From NCBI RefSeq assembly GCF_027706745.1, contig NZ_JAQFWP010000023.1, forward strand, positions 22,707-86,706: a stretch of 64,000 bases of DNA, given 5' to 3'. Numbering within the stretch: the first letter of the stretch is position 1; each line of letters opens with the position of its first letter. The notes under the pieces are model-generated. The model was not told the DNA's origin, ran no database searches, and was given only the letters and a program-made list of their open reading frames with translations. The stretch comes from Nocardiopsis suaedae (lineage in GTDB: Bacteria > Actinomycetota > Actinomycetes > Streptosporangiales > Streptosporangiaceae). Positions 33,230 through 45,320 of this stretch are shown here, in pieces. The position numbers were made by a program, and so were the translations under genes.

Positions 33230-33655
33230 ATGTCCGACCAGCAGCTTCCCGCGGAGTGGCCGGCGAGTGTGCACCCGCCCGGCGCCGAGTCCTTCGGGCA
33301 GACCGCCGTGGTGTGGCTGTTCGACCAGGTGCCCGCCGAATACCGGTTGCACGGGGTGCTGCGGCGCCACCCGGTGGCGCTGTCCCGGCTGGCGCGCATC
33401 CACGTCGCGTCCTGCCTGGAGGGCGCACGCCGGGGGTACCGCACCGCCCGCGTCGACCTGCGCGACCACCTGCCCCCGCACGCCCTCGACCAGGTGATGA
33501 ACGCCTACCTGGACGAGGGCAAGCGCACCGCGGCGCTGCTGCGCCAGGTCGAGGCGGTCGACGCCGCGCTGCGCGCGCAGGCCTCCGCCGAGGACGGGGA
33601 GGGCGGCGCGGGGGGCGCGTCCGGGCCGGACGGCGGGACGGAGGTCAGCCGCTGA
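33230..33655 (+). CDS. Conserved actinobacterial hypothetical protein, LexA box upstream
   Basis: 141 aa from ATG 33230 (MSDQQLPAEWPASVHPPGAE); two ORFs opening at 33107 and 33109 are artefacts of open frame. Helical protein with VVWLFDQVPAEYRLHGVLRRHPVAL and EGARRGYRTARVDLRDHLPPHALD, recognisable as a conserved family of actinomycetes without known function, then a Gly/Ala-rich tail. Its 3' end overlaps the convergent next gene by 11 bp. The upstream SOS-like box suggests DNA-damage induction (inference). Confidence 0.8.
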   Translation: MSDQQLPAEWPASVHPPGAESFGQTAVVWLFDQVPAEYRLHGVLRRHPVALSRLARIHVASCLEGARRGYRTARVDLRDHLPPHALDQVMNAYLDEGKRTAALLRQVEAVDAALRAQASAEDGEGGAGGASGPDGGTEVSR

Positions 33656-34205
33656 CCCGCACCACGACGGCCGCCTCGGAGCCGGTGTTGACCAGCCAGC
33701 GCCCGCCGCCGGAGCCCAGGGAGAGCGTGCGCCCGGCGGGGACCTCGCGCAGGGCACGCATCCGGCCGTCCGGCGAGGTGGACACCAGGTGGGCGCTCCC
33801 GGCCACCAGGCGCAGCACCGACCCCGTGCCCGGGATGCCGTCGGCGGGGGCGGGGAGCGCGGCGAAGCCGTTCGGTTCCAGGGCCAGGGTGCTCACCTTC
33901 ATCCGGCCGGTGGCGTGGCGGCGGGCCGGGCGCGGCGCGGGCTGCCAGCGCCCGCGCCGCCGGGGCCACAGCGAGGGCCGGGCCAGGGCGGCGGCGGCCG
34001 CCGCGGCGGCCGCGGCGAGCCGGCCCGGAGTGGGGGCGGTGCGGGGCGGTGCCAGGTGCGGGTAGGCGGAGCGGCGCCCCGCGTCGACGATGTCGCCGAT
34101 GCCGTCCGGGTGGACGGCGGGGCGGCCGCCGGTGCGGGGCCCATCGATGACGGCGGAGTGTGCCGGAGCGGGTACGGCGAGTGCGGAAGCGGCAGTGTTC
34201 GACAC
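33645..34205 (-). CDS. Hypothetical protein, Ala-rich N-terminus and beta-rich C-terminus
   Basis: 186 aa. The N-terminal 100 residues are low complexity (an alanine run LAAAAAAAAAALARP followed by Arg/Pro-rich sequence). Residues ~105-186 look like a compact beta domain: STLALEPNGFAALP, GSVLRLVAGSAHLVSTS, GRTLSLGSGGGRWLVNTGSEAAVVVRVSG, reminiscent of a cupin half but without metal ligands. Not recognised. Start uncertain; a shorter form is possible (MKVSTLALE near residue 102). Confidence 0.55.
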   Translation of the reverse strand: MSNTAASALAVPAPAHSAVIDGPRTGGRPAVHPDGIGDIVDAGRRSAYPHLAPPRTAPTPGRLAAAAAAAAAALARPSLWPRRRGRWQPAPRPARRHATGRMKVSTLALEPNGFAALPAPADGIPGTGSVLRLVAGSAHLVSTSPDGRMRALREVPAGRTLSLGSGGGRWLVNTGSEAAVVVRVSG

Positions 34206-34618
34206 CGGAGTCGGATCCTCGGTCGTGCGAAGGCGTGCGGAGAGGCGCTGCGGGAAGGCGGCGCGGGCTGCGCGGGGCAGCGGGCGGCGGTACTCGGCCG
34301 AGCGGCGGTCAGCGGCTCAAGGCCGGGAGGCGCGGTGCTCTACAGGGAAGGCGGGGCGCTCTCAGCGACACGAGAAGCGCGTACACGGCGACGGACACAC
34401 GACGGCGGCCGCACGGCGGGAGGCCTCATGGGCCTGGCGGGCCATGACCGGTCGGGTCGCCTGGGTACGCGGATGCATGCGCACAAGGACACCAACCTGC
34501 GAGAACGCTGTCAAGGGGAACGGCGGAAACGGAGTGTCGGATGCGTCACGGGTTTCGCCGCGTCCACCGCCGGGATTTCGGCCGAATCCATTGCGGTGCG
34601 GGGCGTTCCGGTGGTGGC
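34206..34618. other. Intergenic region, no gene seen
   Basis: 413 bp between divergent genes. Several frames stay open by GC bias, but none has coding character. No hairpin or operator stands out. Confidence 0.4.
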
Positions 34619-35350
34619 ATGAGAGGCCCCGCGGGGCGGGGCCCACATGGGGGAGACGACCGAAGGGTGCGGTGTCCGTTGGCGGACGGCTCGTTGGCGC
34701 GCCTGCTGGTCCGGGCGGTGATCACGGCCGCGGCCGGGGTGATGGGCGCCGGGTTCCTGGGCTGGCGGGCCGGGCTGCTCGTGGCCGCCCTGACCGCACT
34801 CGCCTACGTGATCACGGCCGCCGCCGCGCCGCTGCTCGGCCCGGCCTGGGCCCGCGGCCGGGTGCTGCGCGGCCTGCGCCGCCGCGGCTACCGCCTGGTC
34901 GCCGCCCCGTCGGGCCGGGTGCTGGCGGCGGGGTCGACGGGGGTGTACCTGCTGGACGCGCGGCACCGGCGGAACGCGGTGGCGCGCGGCGGCGGGACCT
35001 GGACGATCGGCGGGCGCCCGGCCGAGCGGGTGGTGGAGCGCCACGCGGCGGCCGCCGCCCGGGCCGCCCGCGCGGTGGGGGTGCAGGAGGCGGTCCCGGT
35101 GCTGCTGGTGTCGGGCCGCCTGCCGGACCCGGTGATGCGCGCGGGCGGGTCGGTCCTGGCACGGCCGAAGGCGGCGCTGCGCTTCATCCTGGACCGCCCC
35201 GAGCTCCCGGACGGCACGGAGAGGGCGGTGGAGGCGGCGGCCGAGGCCCGCCGCCTGTGGAGCCCGGACCGCGCAGAGCCCGAAGCGCGGTCGACCCCCG
35301 CGCCCCCGGAGGAGTCCGAGCCCCCGGAGCGAGAGGAATCGGACGGCTGA
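34619..35350 (+). CDS. Membrane protein with degenerate NERD-like domain
   Basis: 243 aa from ATG 34619; GTG 34667 (VRCPLADGS) behind GGGGGAGA is an equally good start and would give 227 aa. Two adjacent helices (ARLLVRAVITAAAGVMGAGFLG and GLLVAALTALAYVITAAAAPLLG) are followed by a cytoplasmic domain with STGVYLLDARHRR, GTWTIGGRPAERVVERHAAAAARAAR and VPVLLVSGRLPDPVMRAGGSVLARP. The order resembles a NERD nuclease-related domain, but the catalytic D-x-K is DAR. A catalytically dead NERD relative is my best reading, moderately sure. Ends in an acidic Pro-rich tail. Confidence 0.6.
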   Translation: MRGPAGRGPHGGDDRRVRCPLADGSLARLLVRAVITAAAGVMGAGFLGWRAGLLVAALTALAYVITAAAAPLLGPAWARGRVLRGLRRRGYRLVAAPSGRVLAAGSTGVYLLDARHRRNAVARGGGTWTIGGRPAERVVERHAAAAARAARAVGVQEAVPVLLVSGRLPDPVMRAGGSVLARPKAALRFILDRPELPDGTERAVEAAAEARRLWSPDRAEPEARSTPAPPEESEPPEREESDG

Positions 35351-35848
35351 CCGCTCCGAGTCGGCAAGGCAGCGCTTCCAGAGCCCGGCGGCCGACGGGA
35401 CCGTCCGTCGGCCCCGGGGGACGGCACCGACGGAAGCCGGGGCCCGCCCGGACCGCGAGGGGGCGGGCGGACGGCAGGCAGGGCCGGGGAACCGCTCCGC
35501 CTCCGCCGTCGCCGCCAAACACGGTGACCACGCACACACCCGGCAGCCGACAGAACAACAGGTAGGGCCGCCGACCCTCGTCGTCGCCGTCCCCCTTGTG
35601 CTCCAGAGGCCCGGTGCCCCGGTGGGGCCCTGGAGTGGGGCGCCTTCCGTGCCGTCGCGTCGGTTCCTGCCCCCGTCGCGTCGGCTCTCCCCGTCGCCGC
35701 CGACGTGGGGGCTTCACCCGCTCGTTCGCGCGCGCTCTGGAGGCGGGTGTGGCCAGAGGGTGCGGGAAAGGAGCGGAAATCAGGCCTTCGTGGCGTTTTT
35801 CGTCGAAAGTCTCCTCAATGGGGCGCATGGGCCGTAGATTCCTGTCAC
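35351..35848. other. Intergenic region upstream of the sigma-like gene
   Basis: About 500 bp. A 9-bp-arm hairpin (35390-35398 with 35405-35413) follows the NERD-like gene. TAGATT at 35835-35840 may be a -10 for the next gene. No coding frame is convincing. Confidence 0.4.
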
Positions 35849-36487
35849 ATGATGGACCGGGACCTTGCCCTCGCCCTGAGATCCAGTCGACCGTCCGAGG
35901 CCTGTGCCTACGCCCGCCTCTTCGACGCCTACGGCGACGAGTTGTACCGGGCGTGCCGGGCCTTCCTGCGGGACCCCGATTCCGCCCAGGCCGCCCTGCG
36001 CGACACCTTCATCGTCGCCGGGGCCCACATCCACCGCCTCGACGACGCGGGGCGGCTGCGCGAATGGCTGCTGGCGGTCGCCCGCGCCGAATGCGAACAC
36101 CACCGCCTGCCCGAACCGGCCGCCGCCCACCTGGAGTGTCCGGACCCCCGGCCCGAGCCTCCGGACCCCCGGAGCGGGGACCGGGGCGGGGAGCCGTTCG
36201 CCGACCCGCCCCCCGGCCTGCGGCTGCGCGTTCTCAGCGGCGCCCTGTGCCCCGGCCTGGACGGGCACCGTGAGCACGTGGCCGACCGGGCCGACGCCTT
36301 CGACGCGGACGGCTTCCCCGTGCCGCCGTCCCGCCGCGGCCGTGACCGGGTGCGCGCGCTCCTGCCCCGCCTGGCCGTGGCCGCCTGCGCCGTCCTGCTG
36401 GTGGTGCTGGCGGTCTACGTCTACACCCGCGCCGACACCGAGCGCGTTCCCACCTGGATGGGGGTGCCCCCGATGGCCTCCCGGTGA
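35849..36487 (+). CDS. Sigma-region-2-like protein with C-terminal membrane anchor
   Basis: 212 aa from ATG 35849. Residues ~10-95 resemble region 2 of an ECF sigma factor: ACAYARLFDAYGDELYRACRAFLRDPDSAQAALRDTFIVA and LDDAGRLREWLLAVARAE. Region 4 is missing; instead there is a Pro-rich linker, then basic RGRDRVRALLPR and one membrane helix (about 172-192, LAVAACAVLLVVLAVYVYTR) and a short outer tail. It cannot act as an ordinary sigma factor. The truncated, membrane-tethered layout recurs in actinomycetes without known function. Next to ppa but convergent. Confidence 0.75.
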   Translation: MMDRDLALALRSSRPSEACAYARLFDAYGDELYRACRAFLRDPDSAQAALRDTFIVAGAHIHRLDDAGRLREWLLAVARAECEHHRLPEPAAAHLECPDPRPEPPDPRSGDRGGEPFADPPPGLRLRVLSGALCPGLDGHREHVADRADAFDADGFPVPPSRRGRDRVRALLPRLAVAACAVLLVVLAVYVYTRADTERVPTWMGVPPMASR

Positions 36488-36623
36488 CGCGGCCGGACGC
36501 CCCCGGCACGGCGGGTTCGCCGCGTATCCGGCGATTCCACCGCATGTCCGGCGGTTCCGCCGCACAGCGGACGATCACCGGCGAAACCGGGCGACACGCC
36601 TGGGGATGCCCCGGAAAAGAAGC

Positions 36624-36654
36624 AGGGGCCCGTGCGCGCGGCGCATGGGCCCCT
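36624..36654 (-). terminator. Terminator after ppa
   Basis: 14-bp stem with one G-T wobble and a 3-nt loop; on the minus strand it is followed by a T-rich stretch (GCTTCTTTTCC). Confidence 0.75.
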
Positions 36655-36679
36655 CGGCGGGTACCTCGGACGGGTCCGC

Positions 36680-37210
36680 TCAGGACTCCTGGTCTTCGAG
36701 GTCGATGTGCGACCGGTCCCCGTGGGCGCCCTTCTCCTCGGCGCGCGTCACCGACGCGAGGACCTCCTGCTCGGCCTCGTGGCGGCCGACCCACGTGGCG
36801 CCCTCGACCGACTTGCCCGGCTCCAGGTCCTTGTAGACCGTGAAGAAGTGCTCGATCTCCAGCCGCTCGTACTCGTTGACGTGGTGAATGTCACGAATGT
36901 GCTCCATGCGCGGGTCCGTCGCCGGCACGCACAGCAGCTTGTCGTCGCCCCCCGCCTCGTCGCGCATGCGGAACATGCCCACGACGCGGCAGCGGATCAG
37001 GCACCCCGGGAACGTGGGCTGCTTCAGCAGGACCAGGGCGTCCAGCGGGTCGCCGTCGTCGCCCAGCGTCCCCTCGATGAACCCGTAGTCGGCGGGGTAG
37101 CTCGTGGACGTGAACAGCATGCGGTCGAGACGGATCCGCCCCGTCTCGTGATCCATCTCATACTTGTTCCGCTCGCCCTTGGGGATCTCGATGGTGACGT
37201 CGAATTTCAT
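36680..37210 (-). CDS. ppa: Inorganic pyrophosphatase
   Basis: 176 aa from ATG 37210. Family I soluble pyrophosphatase: [45 protein letters not shown] (signature with the Mg-binding Asp residues) and [22 protein letters not shown]. Pulls PPi-releasing reactions forward. Divergent from dacB with 80 bp between. Confidence 0.97.
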   Translation of the reverse strand: MKFDVTIEIPKGERNKYEMDHETGRIRLDRMLFTSTSYPADYGFIEGTLGDDGDPLDALVLLKQPTFPGCLIRCRVVGMFRMRDEAGGDDKLLCVPATDPRMEHIRDIHHVNEYERLEIEHFFTVYKDLEPGKSVEGATWVGRHEAEQEVLASVTRAEEKGAHGDRSHIDLEDQES

Positions 37211-37290
37211 GCTGTTCTCGGCTTCCCTTACGACTAGTGTCGCTTGTCTGTACCAGCGGTCACGCGGCGGCGGAGCCAGGAGGAAGGCAG

Positions 37291-38658
37291 GTGGCGGAGT
37301 TGGGGACGATACGGTCCGGTGTGCTCCTGGCATTGGCCATGCTCACCATATTCGTGCTGGTGGCGGGGTTCGTCGTGGCGGACCTGGTCGCGTCGAGGCC
37401 CCTGCCCGCGGTGCCCTACCCTGTCGCGCACGCACAGCGGGAGACGGCCGCCCACCTGCCCGGAGCCGACCCGGTCGACCCCGGCCGCCTGGCGGACCAC
37501 CTCGATGATCCCATGTCCGACTCCGGGCTGGGTGAGGGACTCTCCGCTTATGTCGCCGACGCCGCCACCGGCGAGGGCCTCTTCGACCGGGACGCCGACC
37601 GGGGCGCCGTCCCGGCCTCCACCACCAAGATCGCCACCGCGCTGACCGTCCTGGAGGCCGCCGGGCCCGACCGGCGCATCGCCACCGACGCGGTCCTCGA
37701 CGGCGAGCGCCTCATCCTCGTCGGCGGCGGGGACCCGACGCTCACCCGGGACGCCGACCCCGGAACCTACCCGGAGCCCGCCACCCTGGACCGGCTCGCC
37801 GAGCGCACCGCCCGCGCCCTGGAGGACCAGGGCGTCGGCGCCGTCGACCTGGGCTACGACGACACCCTCTACCCCGGCCCCGCCACCGGCCCGGGCTGGA
37901 AGGACAACTACGTCTGGGAGGGCTCCGTCGCCCCCGTGCACGCGCTGATGATCGACGGCGGCCGGGAGGACCGGAACGCCAAGTACGGCGACCGGGTGGA
38001 CGACCCGCCGCGCACCGCCGCCGACGCCTTCGCCGACGCCCTGCGCGACGAGGGCGTGGAGGTGCGCGGGGGACCGGAACCGGCCACCGCCCCCGACGGC
38101 GCCGACCCCGTGGCCTCGGTCTCCTCCCCGCCGATCTCGGCGCTCACCGAGCAGATGCTGCTGGCCAGCGAGAACAACGTCGCCGAGGCGCTGGCACGCC
38201 AGACCGCCATCGCCGAGGGGGAGGAGCCGTCCTTCCAGGGCGGGTCCCGGGCCATGACCGCCGTGCTGGACCGGCTCGGCGTCGGCGGGGTGGAGCTGGC
38301 CGACGCCAGCGGCCTGTCGGTGGACAACCGCATCTCCCCGCACGCCCTGGCGGACATGCTGCTGGCCGCCTCCGACCCGGAGCGCCCCGACCTGGGCTAC
38401 GTCCTGAGCGGCCTGCCCACCGGCAACTTCAGCGGCACCCTCGCCGGGCGCTACGACGACTCCAGCGGCTCCGGGGCGGGCGCCGGGGTGGTGCGCGCCA
38501 AGACCGGCACGCTCAGCGGAGTGAGCACGCTGGCCGGGACGGTCTACGACGCCGACGGGCGGCTGCTCGTGTTCGCCTTCATGTCCAGCGGCGACCAGGC
38601 CTCGGGGTCGAGCCTGGACCTGCTGGCCGCGGCGGTCGCCTCCTGCGGCTGCTCCTGA
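37291..38658 (+). CDS. dacB: D-alanyl-D-alanine carboxypeptidase/endopeptidase (PBP4, class C)
   Basis: 455 aa from GTG 37291 behind AGGAGGA; the frame opens at 37237 but the earlier part is not membrane-like. Signal-anchor helix 10-32. Penicillin-binding triad: S110TTK113, SENN (in [16 protein letters not shown]) and [10 protein letters not shown]. The usual S13-family insert domain lies between the first two motifs. It trims or cleaves peptidoglycan stem peptides outside the membrane. Start of the conserved dacB - zincin - tilS - hpt - ftsH - fol array. Confidence 0.93.
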   Translation: MAELGTIRSGVLLALAMLTIFVLVAGFVVADLVASRPLPAVPYPVAHAQRETAAHLPGADPVDPGRLADHLDDPMSDSGLGEGLSAYVADAATGEGLFDRDADRGAVPASTTKIATALTVLEAAGPDRRIATDAVLDGERLILVGGGDPTLTRDADPGTYPEPATLDRLAERTARALEDQGVGAVDLGYDDTLYPGPATGPGWKDNYVWEGSVAPVHALMIDGGREDRNAKYGDRVDDPPRTAADAFADALRDEGVEVRGGPEPATAPDGADPVASVSSPPISALTEQMLLASENNVAEALARQTAIAEGEEPSFQGGSRAMTAVLDRLGVGGVELADASGLSVDNRISPHALADMLLAASDPERPDLGYVLSGLPTGNFSGTLAGRYDDSSGSGAGAGVVRAKTGTLSGVSTLAGTVYDADGRLLVFAFMSSGDQASGSSLDLLAAAVASCGCS

Positions 38659-38784
38659 GCCGCAGCCGAGCCGCGACCGGGCCGCGGAGCGCCCCTGAGC
38701 GGCGCCTGAGGGGCCGTCCCTGAGGAAACCCGGAAAATCCGCGCGCACCGCCTTGCCTCGGATCCTCGCGGGTACGGTGAGGGC

Positions 38785-39876
38785 GTGACTGTGATCGACT
38801 GGGACGTAGCCGTCAACACCGGGATCCGCCTCGTGCGCCCTGGCCCCCAGGTGGACCTCGCCGACGCCCGGCAGGCCGTCTCCCAGCTCCGGGAGCTGTC
38901 CGAGGAGGCCCGCGGGCACGTGCGCGAGTTCACCGGCATGGACCCCCTGGAACCGGCCGGACCGGCGGTCATCGTCGACCGCCCGGGATGGATCCGCGCC
39001 AACGTCGACGGGTTCCGCACCGTGCTGGAACCCATCCTCGACCGGCTCGGCGCCGAGCGCGCCGCGGCCGGCACCGCCGGCGCGCTCACCACCGCCGTCG
39101 GCTCGCGCGTCACCGGAGCCCAGCTCGGCGCGGTGCTGTCCTACCTGGCCGGTCGGGTGCTCGGCCAGTACGAGCTCTTCCTGCCGCCCGACCCGGACGG
39201 CAACGCGCCCGCCGGGCGCCTGACCCTGGTGGCGCCCAACATCGTGCAGGCCGAGCGCGAGCTCGACGTGGACCCGCGCGACTTCCGGCTCTGGGTCTGC
39301 CTGCACGAGGAGACCCACCGCATGCAGTTCAGCTCCACCCCCTGGCTGCGCGGGTACGTGCAGGAGCAGATGCAGGACCTGCTGCTCTCCTCGGAGATGG
39401 ACGCCGCCGCCTTCCTCGACCGGCTGCGCGCCGCGGGGGAGGCCGTGGCCGAGGTGGTGCGCGGCGGCGAGGGCAGCCTCATCCAGGCCTTTCAGAGCGA
39501 GGCCCAGGGCGAGGTCATGGACCGCATCACCGCGGTGATGACGCTGGCCGAGGGCCACGGCGACTACGTCATGGACGCGGTCGGGCCCGAGGTGGTGCCG
39601 TCGGTGGCCACGATCCGCCGCCGCTTCCAGCGCCGCCGCGAGGGCGCCAACCGCATCGACCGCATCATCCGCCAGCTCCTCGGCCTCGACCTGAAGATGA
39701 AGCAGTACGAGGAGGGCGCGGTCTTCGTCCGCAAGGTCGTCGCCCAGGTCGGCATGGAGGACTTCAACAAGGTCTGGGAGTCCCCCGAGACGCTGCCCAC
39801 CATGGCCGAGATCCGCGACCCGGAGTCCTGGATCGCCCGCGTCGTCGGGCCGGGGGCCCCGGCCCGGGAGGCGTGA
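38785..39876 (+). CDS. Zinc-dependent metalloprotease-like protein (zincin_2, F420-biosynthesis-associated family)
   Basis: 363 aa from GTG 38785. The zincin motif HEETH (174-178) lies in [22 protein letters not shown], followed by a candidate third ligand Glu in [10 protein letters not shown]. The family is fixed between dacB and tilS in actinobacteria; its substrate is unknown. No signal peptide, so cytoplasmic. Its TGA overlaps the tilS GTG. Confidence 0.88.
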   Translation: MTVIDWDVAVNTGIRLVRPGPQVDLADARQAVSQLRELSEEARGHVREFTGMDPLEPAGPAVIVDRPGWIRANVDGFRTVLEPILDRLGAERAAAGTAGALTTAVGSRVTGAQLGAVLSYLAGRVLGQYELFLPPDPDGNAPAGRLTLVAPNIVQAERELDVDPRDFRLWVCLHEETHRMQFSSTPWLRGYVQEQMQDLLLSSEMDAAAFLDRLRAAGEAVAEVVRGGEGSLIQAFQSEAQGEVMDRITAVMTLAEGHGDYVMDAVGPEVVPSVATIRRRFQRRREGANRIDRIIRQLLGLDLKMKQYEEGAVFVRKVVAQVGMEDFNKVWESPETLPTMAEIRDPESWIARVVGPGAPAREA

Positions 39877-40841
39877 GCGGGCCGCCCCCCGCGGTCGCCG
39901 AGGTCCGGCGCGCGGTGCGCCGCGCGCTGTCCGGGCAGGAGCAGGGCGCCCTGGTGCTGGTGGCCTGCAGCGGCGGGGCGGACTCGCTGGCCCTGGCCGG
40001 GGCGGCGGCGTTCGCCGTGCCCCGGATGGGGCTGCGCGTCGGCGGGGTGACCGTCGACCACGGGCTGCAGGCGGGCTCGTCCGAGCGCGCAGGGCAGGTC
40101 GCCGACGCGATGCGCGGCCTGGGCCTGGACCCCGTGGAGCGTGCCGCCGTCCGGGTGGGCCGCGACGGCGGGCCTGAGGGCGCCGCCCGCCGCGCGCGCT
40201 ACGACGCTCTGGACGAGGCCGCCGACCGCACCGGCGCGGCGGCCGTCCTGCTCGGCCACACCGCCGACGACCAGGCGGAGACCGTGCTGTTGGGGCTGGC
40301 GCGCGGGTCCGGCGCGCGGTCGCTGTCCGGCATGGCGCCCCGCACAGGCCGCTATGTGCGGCCCTTCCTGGGCCTGGAGCGCGCGCGGGTGCGCGAGGCC
40401 TGCGCCGCGATGGGGCTGCCGCACTGGGAGGACCCGCACAACGCCGACCCCGCCTTCGCCCGCGCGCGTGTGCGCCACGCGGCGCTGCCCGCGCTGGAGA
40501 AGGAGATCGGCCCCGGCGTCGCCCCCGCGCTCGCCCGCACCGCCGACCTGCTCCGTGACGACGCCGACGCGCTGGACCGCTGGGCCGCCGACGCCGCGCG
40601 CGCGGCCGACCTCGGCGGCGGACGCCTGGACGTGCGCACCCTTGAGGAGCTGCCGCGCGCCGTGCGCACGCGGGTGCTGCGCCGCGCCGCCGTGGCGGCG
40701 GGGTGCCCGGCGGGCGCGCTGAACGCGCGGCACGTCGCCGAGGTCGACCGCCTGGTGTCCGAGTGGCGCGGCCAGACCCGCGTCGACCTGCCCGGAGGCC
40801 GCGGCGCGCGGCGCTCGGACGGAGCCTTGGAGTTCGGATGA
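39873..40841 (+). CDS. tilS: tRNA(Ile)-lysidine synthase
   Basis: 322 aa from GTG 39873, overlapping the zincin gene by 4 bp. The PP-loop SGGADS (33-38) binds [23 protein letters not shown] and [22 protein letters not shown] are family signatures. Converts C34 of tRNA-Ile(CAU) to lysidine, which is essential for AUA decoding. Short form, lacking the extended C-terminal domain of E. coli TilS, as is normal in actinobacteria. Confidence 0.95.
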   Translation: MSGPPPAVAEVRRAVRRALSGQEQGALVLVACSGGADSLALAGAAAFAVPRMGLRVGGVTVDHGLQAGSSERAGQVADAMRGLGLDPVERAAVRVGRDGGPEGAARRARYDALDEAADRTGAAAVLLGHTADDQAETVLLGLARGSGARSLSGMAPRTGRYVRPFLGLERARVREACAAMGLPHWEDPHNADPAFARARVRHAALPALEKEIGPGVAPALARTADLLRDDADALDRWAADAARAADLGGGRLDVRTLEELPRAVRTRVLRRAAVAAGCPAGALNARHVAEVDRLVSEWRGQTRVDLPGGRGARRSDGALEFG

Positions 40842-40905
40842 CTTCGCCCGTTTATCCTGGTTGCGTTCCGAAGGACCGCGATCCGAGCAGCGAGGACGTA
40901 CGAGC

Positions 40906-41460
40906 GTGGACGCCAAGGACATGGGTGACGCCCTGGAGAAGGTGCTGGTCACCGAAGAGCAGATCGAGGCGCGGCTGAAGGAGCTCGCGGCCGAGATCGA
41001 CGCCGACTACGCCGGCAAGGACCTCCTGCTCGTGGGGGTGCTCAAGGGCGCCGTCATGGTCATGGCCGACCTGGCCCGCGGGCTGTCCCACGCGGCGGAG
41101 ATGGACTGGATGGCGGTCTCCTCCTACGGGGCCGGGACCACGTCCTCGGGCGTGGTGCGCATCCTCAAGGACCTGGAGGCCGACATCTCCGGCCGCAACG
41201 TCCTCATCGTCGAGGACGTCATCGACTCCGGCCTGACGCTGTCCTGGCTGGTGGGCAACCTGCGCTCGCGCGGCCCGTCCTCGGTGGAGGTGTGCACGAT
41301 GGTGCGCAAGCCGCTGGCCTTCGACGTCGACCTGGACGTCAAGTACATCGGGTTCGACCTGCCCAACGAGTTCATCGTCGGGTACGGGCTCGACTACGCC
41401 GAGAAGTACCGCAACCTGCCCTTCATCGGCACCCTCGCGCCGCAGGTGTACGAGCGGTGA
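40906..41460 (+). CDS. hpt: Hypoxanthine phosphoribosyltransferase
   Basis: 184 aa from GTG 40906 (VDAKDMGDALEKVLVTEEQI). LLLVGVLKGAVMVMADL, VSSYGAGTTSSGVVRI, the PRPP loop VLIVEDVIDSGLTLSWL and YIGFDLPNEFIVGYGLDYAEKYR (purine site) are all present. Salvages hypoxanthine and guanine. An upstream in-frame opening at 40861 is not supported by a start context. Confidence 0.96.
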   Translation: MDAKDMGDALEKVLVTEEQIEARLKELAAEIDADYAGKDLLLVGVLKGAVMVMADLARGLSHAAEMDWMAVSSYGAGTTSSGVVRILKDLEADISGRNVLIVEDVIDSGLTLSWLVGNLRSRGPSSVEVCTMVRKPLAFDVDLDVKYIGFDLPNEFIVGYGLDYAEKYRNLPFIGTLAPQVYER

Positions 41461-41682
41461 CCGGCGGCGCCGGGAACATCTCGGGCGGTGCGCGCGTTGC
41501 CGTCATGACGGCGCGTCGCAGCAGTGCGACCGATCACGGGCGGGGTGTAGCGTCGGTCACCCCGGCATAGATTACTGGAATTACGTGTCCGATAGGTCCC
41601 GTTTCCGACCCGGTGCCCTAACGCCGTGTCGGGGCAGAGGCCGCCTGGTCAGGAGGGACGGACCCAGCGGGGTTCCGTATAG

Positions 41683-43778
<2,096 letters not shown>

Positions 43779-43782
<4 letters not shown>

Positions 43783-44381
43783 CCGCACTGCCCGACCGCC
43801 CGCCCGAGGACGGCATCGACCAGGCGCGCATCGAGAAGGCCGTCCGGGAGATCCTCCTGGCCATCGGCGAGGACCCGGACCGGGACGGGCTGCAGGACAC
43901 CCCGTCCCGGGTGGCCCGCGCCTACGCCGAGCAGTTCTCCGGGCTGCACCAGCGGCCCGGGGACGTGCTCACCACGGTGTTCGAGGCCGAGCACGAGGAG
44001 ATGGTGCTGGTCAAGGACATCGAGCTGTACTCCACCTGCGAGCACCACCTGGTGCCGTTCTACGGCAGCGCCCACGTGGGCTACATCCCCAACGCCAAGG
44101 GGCAGATCACCGGGCTGTCCAAGCTGGCCCGGCTGGTCGACGTGTACGCCCGCCGCCCGCAGGTGCAGGAGCGGCTCACCACCCAGGTGGCCGACGCGGT
44201 GATGGAGCACCTGGACCCGCGCGGGGTCATCGTGGTGATCGAGGCCGAGCACCTGTGCATGACCATGCGCGGTGTGCGCAAGCCCGGCGCGAAGACCGTC
44301 ACCTCGGCGGTCCGCGGCGACTTCCGCAACCGGGATCGCACGCGGGCGGAGGCGATGAGCCTCATCCTGGGCCACCGCTGA
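43779..44381 (+). CDS. folE: GTP cyclohydrolase I
   Basis: 200 aa from GTG 43779, coupled to ftsH by a 4-bp overlap. [20 protein letters not shown] (zinc Cys/His and signature) and [23 protein letters not shown], plus a second zinc Cys in [20 protein letters not shown]. First step of folate synthesis from GTP. Confidence 0.97.
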
Positions 44382-44405
44382 CCCCGCTTCTCGTAGGGTG
44401 AGGGC

Positions 44406-45320
44406 ATGGCGTCGACGACATACGGGCTCCCGGGGCTCCCCCGGCGGGAGCGCTGCCTGGTGATGGGGGTCGTCAACGTGACCCCCGACTCCTTCTCCGA
44501 CGGCGGCCGGTGGTTCGACCACGGCCGCGCCGTCGAGCACGGCCTGCAACTGGCCGCGCAGGGGGCCGACATCGTCGACGTCGGCGGCGAGTCCACCCGG
44601 CCCGGGGCCCAGCGGGTCTCGCTGGACGAGGAGCTGCGCCGGGTCGTCCCGGTCGTGCGGGAACTGACCCGGCAGGGGGTCGCCGTCAGCATCGACACGA
44701 TGCGCGCGCAGGTCGCCGACCACGCCGTACAGGCGGGGGCGGTCCTGGTCAACGACGTCAGCGGAGGACTGGCCGACCCGTCCATGGCGCCGCTGGTCGC
44801 CAAGGCCGGGGTGGCCTACGTCCTCATGCACTGGCGCGGCCACAGCCACGACATGCAGCGGCGCGCGGTCTACACCGACGTGGTCGCCGAGGTCCACGAT
44901 GAACTGCGGGACCGCATGGAGGCGATGGTCGACGAGGGCGTGGACCCCGCGCAGATCGTGCTCGACCCCGGGCTGGGCTTCGCCAAGAGGCCCGAGGAGG
45001 CCCACAACTGGCAGCTCCTCGCGCACCTCGACCGCTTCGACGATCTGGGACGCCCATTGCTGATCGCCGGTTCACGCAAACGGTTCCTCGGCAGACTGCT
45101 GGCCGACGCCGACGGCCACGACCGCCCGTTCTCCGAATCCGATGACGCCACCCTGGCGCTCACCGCGCTGTCGGCCGCCAACGGCGCCTGGTGCGTGCGG
45201 GTGCACGACGTGCGTCCCAGCGCCGACGCGGTGCGGGTGGCCGCCGCCTGGCGCACCGGGGGCGCCCTGCTGGACGAGGGCCGCGCCGACGCGGTCGGCC
45301 GCGGCGGGAGCGGCCGGTGA
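44406..45320 (+). CDS. folP: Dihydropteroate synthase
   Basis: 304 aa. VMGVVNVTPDSFSDGGRW (signature 1), DIVDVGGESTRPGAQRV (signature 2), VSIDTMRAQVA, VNDVSGGLADP and a C-terminal HDVRPSADAVRVAAAW. Joins pABA to the pterin; target of sulfonamides. Its TGA overlaps the next GTG. Confidence 0.97.
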   Translation: MASTTYGLPGLPRRERCLVMGVVNVTPDSFSDGGRWFDHGRAVEHGLQLAAQGADIVDVGGESTRPGAQRVSLDEELRRVVPVVRELTRQGVAVSIDTMRAQVADHAVQAGAVLVNDVSGGLADPSMAPLVAKAGVAYVLMHWRGHSHDMQRRAVYTDVVAEVHDELRDRMEAMVDEGVDPAQIVLDPGLGFAKRPEEAHNWQLLAHLDRFDDLGRPLLIAGSRKRFLGRLLADADGHDRPFSESDDATLALTALSAANGAWCVRVHDVRPSADAVRVAAAWRTGGALLDEGRADAVGRGGSGR

